Positions 26,792 through 36,114 are shown, counted from the first letter of the stretch. The stretch: DNA of 64,000 bases from Mediterraneibacter glycyrrhizinilyticus (GCF_016902345.1 NZ_JACJLR010000003.1:124001-188000); one strand, 5' to 3'. Numbers and translations are program-made. The notes: generated from the sequence alone by a model not told the origin.

Positions 26792-27628
26792 TCAGATCAG
26801 CTTCAGATGTTCAAACGCTTTCCACAGGCCGTCCCGGTCCACATCATCTGTCACATGATCCGCCACCGCCCGGATCTCCGGCCCCCCGTTTCCCATGGCA
26901 ACGCTGATGCCGCTGTGTTCCAGCATGGGGATATCCACCTTTGCGTCCCCGAATGAAATGGTATCTTCCAGTGGGACATGCAGATGTTCCAGCAGCACGT
27001 CCATAGCATACGCCTTGTCTATCTCCCCCAGGGCAAGATCGCCGAACAGCGCCAGTTCTCCGACTCCGCCCCAGGTTCCGGCTTTCAGTTCCGGAAACGC
27101 CTCCGCAGATGCCAGATGATCCTCATAAGAGCCGAGAATGAAACTGATCTTGTTCACATCATCACGGTAGATATCTGCTCCGAAGATCATATCCGGGAAC
27201 GCATCTCTCACTGTCATGCCATCTGTATTGTCCCGCCCTTTTCTCCGGCTGTACAGCCGGATCACAGGTTCTCCCGCCTCCTCAAACTTCTCACTGCCGA
27301 AAAGCCCGGCATTGCACTCCAGGTAAAATTCCAGCTTTCGCTCGTAAAGCCAGTCCACGATCCGGCGGCACTGCTCTTTCGAGAGATGCCGGTGCATGAT
27401 CACCTCGCCGTTATCTTCTATATAGCTTCCGTTTCCACCGATCATTCCGTCCAGCCCGATCTCCCAGATTTCCGGATATACTTCTGCGCGGCTCCTGCCT
27501 GTACAGATATAAATCCTGTTTCCTTTCTCTCTGGCCAGACGCACCGCCTTTACCGCGCTCTCCGGGATTTGTCCCTCATAGTTCACGAGGGTTCCGTCCA
27601 CATCCAGAAAAATGATCTTCCCTTCCAT
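26792..27628 (-). CDS. HAD-IIB (Cof-type) phosphatase
   Basis: 278-residue HAD hydrolase with a large type-IIB cap. Motif I FLDVDGTLV, motif II ICTGRSR, motif III with Lys in the GEIDKAYAM region, and motif IV FGDAKVDIPML are all present, so it should be active on a sugar phosphate or similar metabolite. The start at 26626-27628 was set by GAGGAG 7 bases before the ATG at 27626-27628; the longer frame (to 27691) would add 21 residues without a site. It lies between tpiA and gpmI on the same strand. Separation by the tpiA terminator suggests a separate transcript. Confidence 0.87.
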   Translation of the reverse strand: MEGKIIFLDVDGTLVNYEGQIPESAVKAVRLAREKGNRIYICTGRSRAEVYPEIWEIGLDGMIGGNGSYIEDNGEVIMHRHLSKEQCRRIVDWLYERKLEFYLECNAGLFGSEKFEEAGEPVIRLYSRRKGRDNTDGMTVRDAFPDMIFGADIYRDDVNKISFILGSYEDHLASAEAFPELKAGTWGGVGELALFGDLALGEIDKAYAMDVLLEHLHVPLEDTISFGDAKVDIPMLEHSGISVAMGNGGPEIRAVADHVTDDVDRDGLWKAFEHLKLI

Positions 27629-27689
27629 CCTTAAACTCCTCTCCTTTTCCCTCAGACGCGAAACAACTTCCGAAAAAAACTTTTCACTC

Positions 27690-27775
27690 ACCTAAAGTGC
27701 CGAAAGGCACATTCCGGGGTTGTCAGCGGTCGCCAAGATCTCGGGCAAGCCCGGACTTTGGCCCGTTGCCGTCAC
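27690..27775. repeat. Structured intergenic element between tpiA and the HAD gene
   Basis: Contains GTGCC-GAAA-GGCAC (a perfect stem with a GNRA-type tetraloop), CGGGCAAGCCCG, and further GC-rich dyads within 85 bases. It is too elaborate for a simple spacer and may be a repeated element or a leader RNA. Confidence 0.35.
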
Positions 27776-27777
27776 AT

Positions 27778-27820
27778 CAAAAGAGACCGGACAGCCTCTC
27801 TGGTGTGCCATCCGGTCTCT
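27778..27820 (-). terminator. tpiA terminator
   Basis: AGAGACCGGA and TCCGGTCTCT are perfect 10-bp arms around 19 bases, followed on the minus strand by TTTTGATG, 14 bases after the tpiA stop. Confidence 0.85.
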
Positions 27821-27834
27821 CTGACATTTTATGA

Positions 27835-28584
27835 TTATTTGTAATTTACGATCTTTCCGAAGTCCGCCTTCAGGGAAGCGCCTCCTACAAGACCTCCGTC
27901 AATGTCAGCCTGTGCGAAGAGCTCTGCCGCATTTCCTGCGTTTACTGATCCGCCATACTGGATACGGATCGCGTCCGCAGTCGCCTCGTCATAAACTTCA
28001 GCAACACACTCACGGATGCCTTTGCACACTTCCTCAGCCTGCTCTGTCGTAGCGGTCTTGCCTGTTCCGATCGCCCAGATCGGCTCATAAGCGATGACCA
28101 TTGTCTTAGCCTGGTCAGCCGTTACATTCTGCATTCCAACCTTCACCTGCTGACGGATGAAATCCATCGTCACACCCTGCTCTCTCTGCTCCAGAGTTTC
28201 GCCGCAGCACATGATCGGTGTGATGCCATGCTCAAAAGCTTTGAGGACTTTCTTGTTTACATCTTCGTTTGTCTCGCCGAAGTAGTCTCTTCTCTCAGAG
28301 TGTCCGAGAACAACATACTTCACACCTGCGTCTACGAGCATTGCCGGAGAGATCTCTCCTGTGTAAGCTCCGCTCTCCTCAAAATACATGTTCTCAGCGC
28401 CAACCTGGATGTTCGTTCCTTTGGTCGCCTCAACGACCGGTACGATATCGATCGCCGGTACACAGAATACCACGTCGACTTCCTCGTTTGCCACGAGCGG
28501 TTTTAATTCTTCTACAAGTGCAACTGCCTCACTGGGAGTCTTGTTCATTTTCCAGTTGCCTGCAATGATCTTCTTTCTTGCCAT
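27835..28584 (-). CDS. tpiA: Triose-phosphate isomerase
   Basis: Interconverts dihydroxyacetone phosphate and glyceraldehyde 3-phosphate. The 249-residue TIM barrel has the catalytic lysine in AGNWKMNKT, the catalytic histidine in LGHSERR, and the catalytic glutamate with loop 6 in [15 protein letters not shown]. The start at 28582-28584 ([11 protein letters not shown]) has GGAG about 10 bases upstream; the frame extends 18 codons further into noncoding sequence. Downstream of gap and pgk in the glycolytic operon. Confidence 0.96.
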   Translation of the reverse strand: MARKKIIAGNWKMNKTPSEAVALVEELKPLVANEEVDVVFCVPAIDIVPVVEATKGTNIQVGAENMYFEESGAYTGEISPAMLVDAGVKYVVLGHSERRDYFGETNEDVNKKVLKAFEHGITPIMCCGETLEQREQGVTMDFIRQQVKVGMQNVTADQAKTMVIAYEPIWAIGTGKTATTEQAEEVCKGIRECVAEVYDEATADAIRIQYGGSVNAGNAAELFAQADIDGGLVGGASLKADFGKIVNYK

Positions 28585-28628
28585 TTTTCTTTTCTCCTGA
28601 ATAAATAGTTTAAGGTAATTTAAGGTAT

Positions 28629-28733
28629 CTTCCCTCAACTAACCTCGCGCTTATAGCGCTCGCTAAGGTTCGGGAAGGACCTCGCACTAAGTTCAGCCTG
28701 CGCCTTCGGCTTGGCTTCACTAAGTTGCTTTCG
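28629..28733. repeat. Structured element between pgk and tpiA
   Basis: A hairpin with arms CTTCCC (28629-28634)/GGGAAG (28672-28677) and AACCT (28641-28645)/AGGTT (28666-28670) is followed by a second unit in which CACTAAGTT occurs twice as a direct repeat around GCC/GGC-rich dyads. The element interrupts the operon and may be a repeat or a processing/attenuation site. Confidence 0.45.
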
Positions 28734-28735
28734 GC

Positions 28736-29935
28736 CTACTTATCGTTTGCTGCTGCTACGCCCGGCAGTTCCTTTCCTTCCAGGAACTCAAGGGAAGCAC
28801 CGCCGCCTGTGGAGATATGTGTCATCTTATCGCCGTATCCGAGCTGGTTTACAGCTGCTGCGGAGTCACCGCCGCCGATGATGGTCACAGCGTCTGTGTT
28901 TGCAAGCGCCTCTGCCACTGCCTTTGTTCCCTCTGCAAACTTCGGCATCTCAAAGCATCCCATCGGTCCGTTCCATACGACTGTCTTCGCTGATTTCACA
29001 GCGTCAGCATACATCTTCGCTGTCTCCGGTCCGATATCCAGACCCATCCAGCCTTCCGGGATCTCTCCCTGAGCTACAACTTTTGTATTTGCATCATTTG
29101 AGAATGCGTCTGCAGCGATAGAATCAACAGGAAGAAGAAGTTTCACGCCTTTCTCCTCAGCCTTCTTGATCATATCGAGAGAATACTGAAGGTAATCCTC
29201 CTCAAGCAGAGAGTTTCCTACGTTTCCACCCTGAGCCTTTGTAAACGTATAGCACATTCCTCCGCCGATGATCAGTGTGTCGACCTTCTCGAGCAGGTTA
29301 TTGATAACGGAGATCTTGCTGGAAACCTTGGATCCGCCCAGGATCGCAACAAACGGTCTCTCCGGGTTCTCAACTGCATTTCCAAGGAAATCGATCTCTT
29401 TCTGCATCAGATATCCCACAACTGCAGTATCAACATACTGTGTCACGCCGACATTGGAGCAGTGAGCTCTGTGAGCTGTACCGAACGCATCATTTACGAA
29501 CACATCGCACAGTGAAGCCAGCTCTTTGCTGAACGCTTCGCCGTTCTTTGTCTCTTCTGCTCTGTAGCGCGTGTTCTCAAGAAGCACAACATCTCCGTCG
29601 TTCATCGCTTCAACAGCTGCTTTTGCATTCGGTCCTACAACTTCCGGATCTGCTGCAAATTTTACTTCCTGTCCAAGAAGCTCAGAAAGTCTTACTGCAA
29701 CCGGTGCAAGAGAAAGCTCCGGTTTCGGCTCTCCCTTCGGTTTTCCGAGGTGTGAGCAGAGGATCACTTTCCCGCCGTCAGCGATCAGTTTCTTGATCGT
29801 CGGAAGCGCTGCAACGATACGGTTCTCGTCTGTGATCTTTCCATCCTGGAGCGGTACGTTAAAGTCACATCTCACAAGGACTCTCTTGCCCTTTACATTG
29901 ATATCATCTACTGATTTTTTGTTAAGTGCTGCCAT
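28736..29935 (-). CDS. pgk: Phosphoglycerate kinase
   Basis: Transfers phosphate from 1,3-bisphosphoglycerate to ADP. The 399-residue two-domain enzyme has VRCDFNVPL (substrate basic patch), HLGKPKGEP, and the nucleotide-binding GGGDSAAAV and [14 protein letters not shown] regions near the C-terminus (here [15 protein letters not shown]). AGGAGG stands 8 bases before the ATG. Between gap and tpiA; a strong hairpin separates it from gap. Confidence 0.96.
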   Translation of the reverse strand: MAALNKKSVDDINVKGKRVLVRCDFNVPLQDGKITDENRIVAALPTIKKLIADGGKVILCSHLGKPKGEPKPELSLAPVAVRLSELLGQEVKFAADPEVVGPNAKAAVEAMNDGDVVLLENTRYRAEETKNGEAFSKELASLCDVFVNDAFGTAHRAHCSNVGVTQYVDTAVVGYLMQKEIDFLGNAVENPERPFVAILGGSKVSSKISVINNLLEKVDTLIIGGGMCYTFTKAQGGNVGNSLLEEDYLQYSLDMIKKAEEKGVKLLLPVDSIAADAFSNDANTKVVAQGEIPEGWMGLDIGPETAKMYADAVKSAKTVVWNGPMGCFEMPKFAEGTKAVAEALANTDAVTIIGGGDSAAAVNQLGYGDKMTHISTGGGASLEFLEGKELPGVAAANDK

Positions 29936-30004
29936 TTTTATAGCCTCCTGATACTTTATAAACCAATTGCGCCGGAATTTCTCCCATACGCCTTTCCACG
30001 AAAC

Positions 30005-30035
30005 AGGGTCCGGTCCTACAACAAGACCGGACCCT
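30005..30035 (-). terminator. Strong hairpin between gap and pgk
   Basis: AGGGTCCGGTC and GACCGGACCCT are perfect 11-bp arms with a 9-base loop, followed by GTTTCG on the minus strand. The weak T-run suggests a partial terminator or RNA-processing/stability site that sets gap above pgk expression. Confidence 0.6.
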
Positions 30036-30095
30036 ATTGTGAGTCAATTATTCAGAATTATCTTCCGAGAGCCTGTCCACATTCAAAAGAATGGA

Positions 30096-31115
30096 TTAAG
30101 CCTCAAGCAGTTTTCCGAAGTATTTGATTGTTCTTACCATCTGGCTTGTGTAAGAGTTCTCATTGTCATACCATGAAACAACCTGAACCTCTGTATTTCC
30201 ATCGCCTGTCGGCAGAGCCATTGTCTGTGTAGCATCGAACAGAGAACCATAGCTCATACCAACGATATCGCTGGATACGATCTCGTCTGTGTTGTATCCG
30301 TAAGACTCGTTAGATGCTGCTTTCATAGCTGCATTGATCTGGTCAACTGTAACTTCACCCTCAACAACTGCTGTCAGGATTGTTGTAGATCCTGTCGGAG
30401 TCGGAACACGCTGAGCAGATCCGATCAGTTTGCCGTTCAGTTCCGGGATAACAAGGCCGATAGCCTTAGCTGCGCCTGTGCTGTTCGGTACGATGTTGAC
30501 AGCCGCTGCACGTGATCTTCTCAGATCGCCTTTTCTCTGCGGTCCGTCAAGTGTCATCTGATCGCCTGTGTAAGCGTGGATCGTGCACATGATACCGGAT
30601 TTGATCGGTGCAAGGTCGTTCAGTGCTTTTGCCATCGGAGCGAGGCAGTTTGTTGTACAGGATGCAGCAGAAATGATGTTGTCATCCTTTGTCAGTGTCT
30701 CGTGGTTTACATTGTAAACGATTGTCGGAAGGTCGTTTCCTGCCGGAGCGGAGATAACAACTTTCTTAGCGCCTGCATCGATATGAGCCTGTGCTTTTGC
30801 TTTTGATGTGTAGAATCCTGTACACTCCAGAACAACGTCAACGCCGATCTCGCCCCACGGAAGCTCTGCTGCGTTAGCCATTGCGTAAATTTTGATCTCT
30901 TTTCCGTCAACAATGATGGAATCCTCTCCTGCCTCAACTTTGTCAGCCAGTGCATATTTGCCCTGTGTTGAGTCATATTTCAGTAAGTGAGCCAGCATTT
31001 TCGGGGAAGTAAGGTCGTTGATTGCCACGATCTCAAATCCTTCTGCTCCAAACATCTGTCTGAAAGCGAGACGTCCGATACGTCCAAATCCATTAATCGC
31101 TACTTTTACTGCCAT
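30096..31115 (-). CDS. gap: Glyceraldehyde-3-phosphate dehydrogenase, type I
   Basis: NAD-dependent oxidation and phosphorylation of glyceraldehyde 3-phosphate. The 339-residue protein has the Rossmann start INGFGRIGR, catalytic cysteine in [12 protein letters not shown], the histidine in the HAYTGDQ region and the C-terminal SWYDNE. AGGAGG is 8 bases before the ATG. First gene of the gap-pgk-tpiA run, with a promoter about 100 bases upstream and a leader with two hairpins. Confidence 0.97.
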   Translation of the reverse strand: MAVKVAINGFGRIGRLAFRQMFGAEGFEIVAINDLTSPKMLAHLLKYDSTQGKYALADKVEAGEDSIIVDGKEIKIYAMANAAELPWGEIGVDVVLECTGFYTSKAKAQAHIDAGAKKVVISAPAGNDLPTIVYNVNHETLTKDDNIISAASCTTNCLAPMAKALNDLAPIKSGIMCTIHAYTGDQMTLDGPQRKGDLRRSRAAAVNIVPNSTGAAKAIGLVIPELNGKLIGSAQRVPTPTGSTTILTAVVEGEVTVDQINAAMKAASNESYGYNTDEIVSSDIVGMSYGSLFDATQTMALPTGDGNTEVQVVSWYDNENSYTSQMVRTIKYFGKLLEA

Positions 31116-31148
31116 GATTAATTCCTCCTAAAAGTTTAAAAAATATTT

Positions 31149-31206
31149 GACTGTAAGCCAGTCATGGCAATGAATCCTTAACATTCCGTGATTGTTAAAG
31201 ATTCAT
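31149..31206 (-). other. Two hairpins in the gap leader
   Basis: On the minus strand a 12-bp stem with one G-U pair (arms 31193-31204 and 31172-31183, 9-base loop) is followed by a 5-bp stem GACTG/CAGTC (31149-31163). The first begins about 7 bases after the predicted RNA start and probably protects the 5' end. Confidence 0.55.
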
Positions 31207-31217
31207 CAACTAGGATA

Positions 31218-31246
31218 ATTGTACTAAAACAGAAACAAAAATTCAA
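31218..31246 (-). promoter_or_regulatory. gap operon promoter
   Basis: TTGAAT (31241-31246), 17-bp spacer, TACAAT (31218-31223). Confidence 0.7.
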
Positions 31247-31288
31247 GTAGAAAATGTATTTTTATACAGTACATCCCGTAAATCCGGC

Positions 31289-32365
31289 TTATAGCGGCTT
31301 TATGGTGCCGCCTCCGAACACATATTCCCCGTCGTAGAGTACCACGGCCTGTCCCGGCGTCACCGCCCGGATCGGCTCCTCAAACGTACATGTGATCTCG
31401 TCCGTCCCGGATTTTTCTACAGTGCACCAGGCGCCTTTATGGTTATAACGTATCTTAGCAAGCATCCTCTTCGGCTCCGTCAGATCCTCTGCTGCCATAA
31501 AGTTCAGCCTGTCTGCTCTGAGAGTCCGGTTCAGGGATTCCTCGTAAGTCCCGATGACCACCTCGTTAGTCTCCGGACGGATCTCCAGAACAAAAGCCGG
31601 ATATCCCAGGGCAAGCCCCAGCCCCTTTCTCTGTCCCACTGTATAGTGGATGATCCCTCTGTGACGCCCCAGGACTTTCCCGTCCGTTGTAACAAAATTT
31701 CCTTCCGGTATTTCCTTTCCCGTTGTCTCTCTGATGAAGGAGGCATAATCCCCGTCAGGCACAAAACAGATGTCCTGGCTGTCCGGCTTGTCCGCCACCT
31801 TCAGCCCCAGATCCGCCGCAAACTTCCGGATCTGCTCCTTGGAATAATCTCCATCCGGCATCAGGGTCCGTTTCAGCTGTTCCTGGGTAAGATTATAAAG
31901 AGCATAAGTCTGATCCTTGCCCGGCACAGATGCACGCCTGAGAGCATATCTGCCGTTTTCCAGCTTTTCAATCCTGGCATAATGGCCTGTCGCAATATAA
32001 TCCGCTCCGATAGAGAGGCTCCTGTCCAGAAGGGCTTCCCATTTGACATACCGGTTGCAGGCAATGCAGGGATTGGGAGTCCGCCCATTGAGATACTCCG
32101 AGGTGAAATAATCGATCACCTGCTCTTTGAACTCTTGCTTAAAGTTCATGACATAATACGGGATATCCAGAGCTGCCGCCACTCTCCGTGCATCCTCCAC
32201 GGCACTCAGGCCGCAGCATCCCCCGTTTTCTTCCACGGAACAGGCGTCTTCGTCCTGCCAGATCTGCATGGTGACGCCGATCACATCATAACCCTGCTCT
32301 TTTAACAGCCATGCCGCCACGGAGGAGTCCACTCCTCCCGACATGCCAACCACCACTCTGCTCAT
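31289..32365 (-). CDS. mnmA: tRNA-specific 2-thiouridylase
   Basis: Makes 2-thiouridine at position 34 of Lys, Glu and Gln tRNAs, taking persulfide sulfur from a cysteine desulfurase. The 358-residue protein has the PP-loop SGGVDSS at the N-terminus, the two catalytic cysteines in PNPCIACN (about 100) and DICFVPDG, and a C-terminal beta-barrel. Its ATG shares a base with the nifU stop codon (TGATG), indicating tight coupling. Last gene of the rrf2-iscS-nifU-mnmA operon; the desulfurase two genes upstream is the obvious sulfur donor. Confidence 0.95.
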   Translation of the reverse strand: MSRVVVGMSGGVDSSVAAWLLKEQGYDVIGVTMQIWQDEDACSVEENGGCCGLSAVEDARRVAAALDIPYYVMNFKQEFKEQVIDYFTSEYLNGRTPNPCIACNRYVKWEALLDRSLSIGADYIATGHYARIEKLENGRYALRRASVPGKDQTYALYNLTQEQLKRTLMPDGDYSKEQIRKFAADLGLKVADKPDSQDICFVPDGDYASFIRETTGKEIPEGNFVTTDGKVLGRHRGIIHYTVGQRKGLGLALGYPAFVLEIRPETNEVVIGTYEESLNRTLRADRLNFMAAEDLTEPKRMLAKIRYNHKGAWCTVEKSGTDEITCTFEEPIRAVTPGQAVVLYDGEYVFGGGTIKPL

Positions 32366-32808
32366 CAGTATTCCTCTTCTTCCTCTTCCTCGCCTTCATG
32401 GATATCGGACTTTGGTTTCTCCAGTCCCTCGATCTTGATCCCGTTCTTCTCCGCATAGTCCCAAAGTGCCGCGTGGATCGCTTCCTCTGCCAGAAGGGAG
32501 CAGTGTACCTTTACCGGCGGGAGCCCGTCCAGGGCCTCCATGACCGCTTTGTTCGTGACCTGCATTGCCTCCCGGATATTCTTCCCTTTCACCAGCTCAG
32601 TCGCCATACTGGATGTGGCGATCGCCGCGCCGCAGCCAAAGGTCTTGAACTTCACATCGCGGATGATCTGGTTCTCGTCGATATCGAGATAGATCCTCAT
32701 GATATCTCCGCATTTCGCATTGCCTACTGTTCCCACTCCGCTGGCATTCTCGATCTCTCCTACGTTTCTCGGATTCTGAAAATGATCCATTACTTTCTCT
32801 GTATACAT
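32365..32808 (-). CDS. nifU: Iron-sulfur cluster scaffold, NifU/IscU family
   Basis: Scaffold on which [2Fe-2S] or [4Fe-4S] clusters are assembled before transfer. 147 residues with the three conserved ligand cysteines: Cys33 in NAKCGD, Cys59 in FGCGAA and Cys103 in VHCSLL. The last dozen residues are mostly glutamate, an unusual acidic tail. It begins 41 bases after iscS and its stop overlaps the mnmA start. The set matches the clostridial NIF-type minimal system (desulfurase plus scaffold). Confidence 0.94.
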   Translation of the reverse strand: MYTEKVMDHFQNPRNVGEIENASGVGTVGNAKCGDIMRIYLDIDENQIIRDVKFKTFGCGAAIATSSMATELVKGKNIREAMQVTNKAVMEALDGLPPVKVHCSLLAEEAIHAALWDYAEKNGIKIEGLEKPKSDIHEGEEEEEEEY

Positions 32809-32849
32809 GACTTAGTTCCTCCGTCTCTTTTATATTTATCAGCTTTCTC

Positions 32850-34046
32850 TTAGTTTTTTTCTGCACTTTCTTTCTTTTTCATAAAATCCTCGTACAGCGG
32901 GGACATGCTCCTCAACTGCTCCACGATCCCTTTGAGGCAGTCCACCGTATAGTCCAGATCCTCTTTTGTTGTGTCCGCTCCCAGAGTCAGTCTCAGAGAG
33001 CCATGTGTGATCTCATGGGGCAGTCCGATGGCAAGGAGCACATGGGACGGATCGAGAGATCCGGATGTACATGCCGAGCCGCTGGATGCACAGATCCCTT
33101 TCATGTCCAGCATGATCAGGAGCGATTCTCCTTCGATGTACTGAAAACTGAAGTTCACGTTATTCGGAAGCCTCTTCTCCCGGTCACCGTTGAGCCTGCA
33201 GTAAGGGATCTCCTCCTCGATCCTGCGGATCATGTAGTCCCTGAGCTCCCGCTCTTTTGCCGTTCTTCCTTCCATATCAGCTGCCGCAAGTTCCACTGCC
33301 TTGCCAAGCCCGACGATCCCAGGTACGTTCTCTGTCCCGGCACGGCGCTTTCTCTCCTGGGCACCTCCGTGGATAAAGGAACAGATCTTCACCCCTTTCC
33401 GGATATAAAGGAATCCGATCCCCTTCGGTCCGTTCAGTTTGTGTCCGCTGGCGCTGAGCATGTCGATGTGGCATTCATCCACATTGATCGGCACCTGGGC
33501 AAATGCCTGTACCGCGTCCGTGTGGAAAAGCACGCCGTGCCTGTGAGTGATCTCACCGATCTCCCGGATAGGCTGGATTGTCCCGATCTCATTGTTCGCG
33601 AACATGATGCTGACCAGGATGGTATCCGGCCGGATCGCCGCTTCCACAGCCGCCGGATCCACAAGCCCGTTCTCATCCACATCCAGATATGTCACTTCGT
33701 ATCCTCTTTTTGCCAGATATTCACAGGTGTGGAGGATCGCATGGTGCTCGATCCTGCTGGTAATGATATGCTTTCCTTTGGAAGCGTACGCCTCCGCCGT
33801 CGCAGTCAGTGCCCAGTTGTCAGACTCTGTCCCCCCCGCCGTAAAATAGATCTCATTCGCTTTTGCGCCAAGCACTCCCGCGATCGTCTCTCTCTGTCTC
33901 GTGATCACTTCTTTATTTGCAGATGCAAATCCGTACACACTGGACGGATTTCCATAATTTTCCGTAAAATAAGGCAGCATCGCCTCCACTACTTCCGGCG
34001 CCGTCTTTGTTGTCGCCGCATTATCAAGATAGATCATTTTGTCCAT
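32850..34046 (-). CDS. iscS: Cysteine desulfurase, NifS/IscS type
   Basis: PLP enzyme that takes sulfur from cysteine for cluster assembly and tRNA thiolation. The 398-residue protein starts with IYLDNAATT, has the PLP lysine in SGHKLNGPKG (Lys203), the PLP-stacking histidine in EHHA, and the catalytic cysteine in GSACTSGS (about residue 326). Downstream of the Rrf2 regulator (47 bases) and upstream of nifU. Feeds both NifU and MnmA. Confidence 0.95.
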   Translation of the reverse strand: MDKMIYLDNAATTKTAPEVVEAMLPYFTENYGNPSSVYGFASANKEVITRQRETIAGVLGAKANEIYFTAGGTESDNWALTATAEAYASKGKHIITSRIEHHAILHTCEYLAKRGYEVTYLDVDENGLVDPAAVEAAIRPDTILVSIMFANNEIGTIQPIREIGEITHRHGVLFHTDAVQAFAQVPINVDECHIDMLSASGHKLNGPKGIGFLYIRKGVKICSFIHGGAQERKRRAGTENVPGIVGLGKAVELAAADMEGRTAKERELRDYMIRRIEEEIPYCRLNGDREKRLPNNVNFSFQYIEGESLLIMLDMKGICASSGSACTSGSLDPSHVLLAIGLPHEITHGSLRLTLGADTTKEDLDYTVDCLKGIVEQLRSMSPLYEDFMKKKESAEKN

Positions 34047-34093
34047 CCCTTCTTACCTCCTATTTGTATTCAATATCCGCCCGGCTTTCTGCA

Positions 34094-34543
34094 CTAGAGC
34101 TGTTCTTCCACACTCTCCGGGTTTTTCTTTCTGCTTTCCGCAACGAGCTGATCAAGCCGGATCTCATCTACCGTCCGGTTAATGCTCTCATTGATACGTT
34201 TCCAGACATATTTTGTCACGCAGCTGTCTGCCGCCCTGCACTCTCCCCCCGGATCCAGCCCGGCACAGTCCACCGGATCAAGCTTTCCTTCCAGGGCACG
34301 CAGGACATCTCCCACTGAGATATCCCTCGTATCCCGCGCAAGCACATATCCGCCGCCTGCCCCCCGGATACTCCGGACGATCCCGGCCTTTTTCAGCATT
34401 GCCATAAGCTGTTCCAGATATCTCTCGGAGAGATCCTGTCTGGCAGAAATACTCATGATCGATACCGGTGTGCCGCCTTGGCTGTGCACAGCCAGATCGA
34501 TCAGCGCGCGCAGCCCGTATCTTCCTTTCGTTGACAGCTTCAC
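34094..34543 (-). CDS. Rrf2 family regulator (IscR-like)
   Basis: 149-residue winged-helix regulator starting MKLSTKGRYGLRALIDLA, with the recognition helix about residues 38-52 and the wing RGAGGGYVL. Three cysteines, Cys93, Cys102 and Cys108, are spaced like the cluster ligands of IscR, so it probably senses Fe-S status. As first gene of the iscS-nifU-mnmA operon, with a palindrome just downstream of its promoter, it is likely an autorepressor. Confidence 0.9.
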   Translation of the reverse strand: MKLSTKGRYGLRALIDLAVHSQGGTPVSIMSISARQDLSERYLEQLMAMLKKAGIVRSIRGAGGGYVLARDTRDISVGDVLRALEGKLDPVDCAGLDPGGECRAADSCVTKYVWKRINESINRTVDEIRLDQLVAESRKKNPESVEEQL

Positions 34544-34567
34544 CTTCTCACCTTCCCGTCTCTATTT

Positions 34568-34584
34568 CCTAGTATTTTACTGGG
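34568..34584 (-). promoter_or_regulatory. Candidate operator for the Rrf2 regulator
   Basis: CCTAGTATTTTACTGGG is a near-perfect dyad (CC-AGTA-TTT-TACT-GG). It lies about 6-22 bases after the predicted RNA start, a classic repressor position. Confidence 0.5.
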
Positions 34585-34596
34585 TTTTCATTCTGT

Positions 34597-34625
34597 AGGA
34601 TATCACCCGCGCCCTGTTCTGTCAA
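34597..34625 (-). promoter_or_regulatory. Promoter of the iron-sulfur operon
   Basis: TTGACA (34620-34625), 17-bp spacer, TATCCT (34597-34602). Confidence 0.65.
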
Positions 34626-34684
34626 CCCATTTTCCGGCATAATTATCAATAATCAGGTAAAATTTGCTTTCTGAGAGGTATTAT

Positions 34685-36037
34685 ATGTCCGCAAAACACA
34701 AATTACTCCGGGGTACGATCATCCTCACTGCAGCAGGCCTTTTAAGCCGTCTCATGGGGTTCTTTTTCCGTATCTTTTTAAGTCATGCCTTCGGAGAGGA
34801 GAATGTAGGGCTCTATCAGCTCATCTTCCCCGTCTACAGCCTCTGTCTCGCTCTGGGGACTTCCGGCATACAGACCGCCCTTTCCAGAACTGTGGCCAGA
34901 AACATCTCCCTGGGCAGAGACAGTGAAGCCCGAAACGCTCTCAGTATCGCTCTCACACTGACAGGCGCATTCTCTGTCATCGAAATCTTTTTCATTCAGA
35001 GTCACGCCGGCATGATCGCCTCCCGCTTTCTCGGCGACCCGCGCTGCGAAGAGCTCCTCCTTATTATCTCTTATGCCCTGCCATGCGCGGCGGTACACAG
35101 CTGTATCTGCGGTTACAGCTACGGGATACAGCAGACCAGGCTTCCGGCTCTTTCCCAGCTGATCGAACAGACAGCACGGATTTTTTCCGTTCTCCTTCTC
35201 TTTTACATATTCCGGCAGAACGGCAGTACGCCTTCCGTCAGTCTCGCAACTTCCGGCATCGTGATCGGTGAATTTGCATCTGCCCTGTTCTCCATCCGCT
35301 TCATCCCAAAGAGAAAAAGATCCGTTGTCCGTTCCCACCTCCGCACGGTCCGGAAAACAGGCAGGGAACTGATCACACTCTCCCTGCCGCTGACAGCCAG
35401 CCGCACCTGCGTGACGCTCCTTCAGAGTATTGAGGCAGCGTCAATCCCTGCCATGCTGAAGCTTTACAGCCACAGTGCAAGCGAGGCTCTGATCCTCTAT
35501 GGAGTCCTCACAGGCATGGCACTGCCCTGTATCCTCTTCCCCTCTGCGATCACCAACTCCGTGGGAGTCATGCTGATGCCCGCTGTGGCAGAAAAACAGG
35601 CTGAGGGGAGCCGTTCCGGCATTTCCTCTCTGATCAGAAAAGCGGCAGGGAGCTGTTTCATTCTGGGGCTTGCATGCTGCCTCTTTTTCCTCATTTTTGG
35701 CTCTTATATAGGCAAACTGCTCTTCCACAGTGAGACCGCCGGAAAATTCATTGTGACACTTGCATGGATCTGTCCGTTTCTCTACACGAACTCCGCGCTC
35801 ATGAGCACCATCAACGGACTGGGGAAAACACTCTGGACTTTTCTGATCAATGTCCTTGGTCTTACCGTCCGCATTATCAGCGTTTTTCTGGCGATTCCTG
35901 TGTTTGGCATGCAGGGTTATCTCTGGGGGCTTCTGATCAGCCAGCTTGCCGTCACCCTCCTTTCCTGCACTGTACTGAAGCTCACAGCCCCCATCCCACA
36001 GGAAACAGAAAAATCCCCGCAGAAAACTGCGGGGTGA
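34685..36037 (+). CDS. SpoVB-like oligosaccharide/lipid flippase
   Basis: 450-residue protein with 12-14 hydrophobic segments of the MATE-like/MOP polysaccharide flippase family. It starts with a TIILTAAGLLSRLMGFFFRIFLS helix pair typical of SpoVB, which helps build the spore cortex by moving lipid-linked peptidoglycan precursors. The ATG at 34685-34687 was preferred to an upstream TTG because GAGAGG lies 6 bases before it. The last codons contain a perfect hairpin that is a terminator for the opposite strand. MurJ-like activity is possible. Isolated on the plus strand. Confidence 0.8.
   Translation: MSAKHKLLRGTIILTAAGLLSRLMGFFFRIFLSHAFGEENVGLYQLIFPVYSLCLALGTSGIQTALSRTVARNISLGRDSEARNALSIALTLTGAFSVIEIFFIQSHAGMIASRFLGDPRCEELLLIISYALPCAAVHSCICGYSYGIQQTRLPALSQLIEQTARIFSVLLLFYIFRQNGSTPSVSLATSGIVIGEFASALFSIRFIPKRKRSVVRSHLRTVRKTGRELITLSLPLTASRTCVTLLQSIEAASIPAMLKLYSHSASEALILYGVLTGMALPCILFPSAITNSVGVMLMPAVAEKQAEGSRSGISSLIRKAAGSCFILGLACCLFFLIFGSYIGKLLFHSETAGKFIVTLAWICPFLYTNSALMSTINGLGKTLWTFLINVLGLTVRIISVFLAIPVFGMQGYLWGLLISQLAVTLLSCTVLKLTAPIPQETEKSPQKTAG
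36015..36034 (-). terminator. Terminator for the minus strand inside the spoVB-like 3' end
   Basis: CCCCGCAG, AAAA loop, CTGCGGGG: a perfect 8-bp stem, followed on the minus strand by ATTTTTC. It is located in the last seven codons of the plus-strand gene, directly before its TGA. Confidence 0.7.
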
Positions 36038-36114
36038 CTGCCTCCCGATATCGATTGATCGTATTCGGATTCCTCTTCTTTTATTCATTTTACCGATACC
36101 ACTCAGAAAGCCTG

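Noticed and set aside
33003-34097. 364-codon plus-strand open frame
   Set aside because: Antisense to iscS, with a composition typical of a codon shadow.
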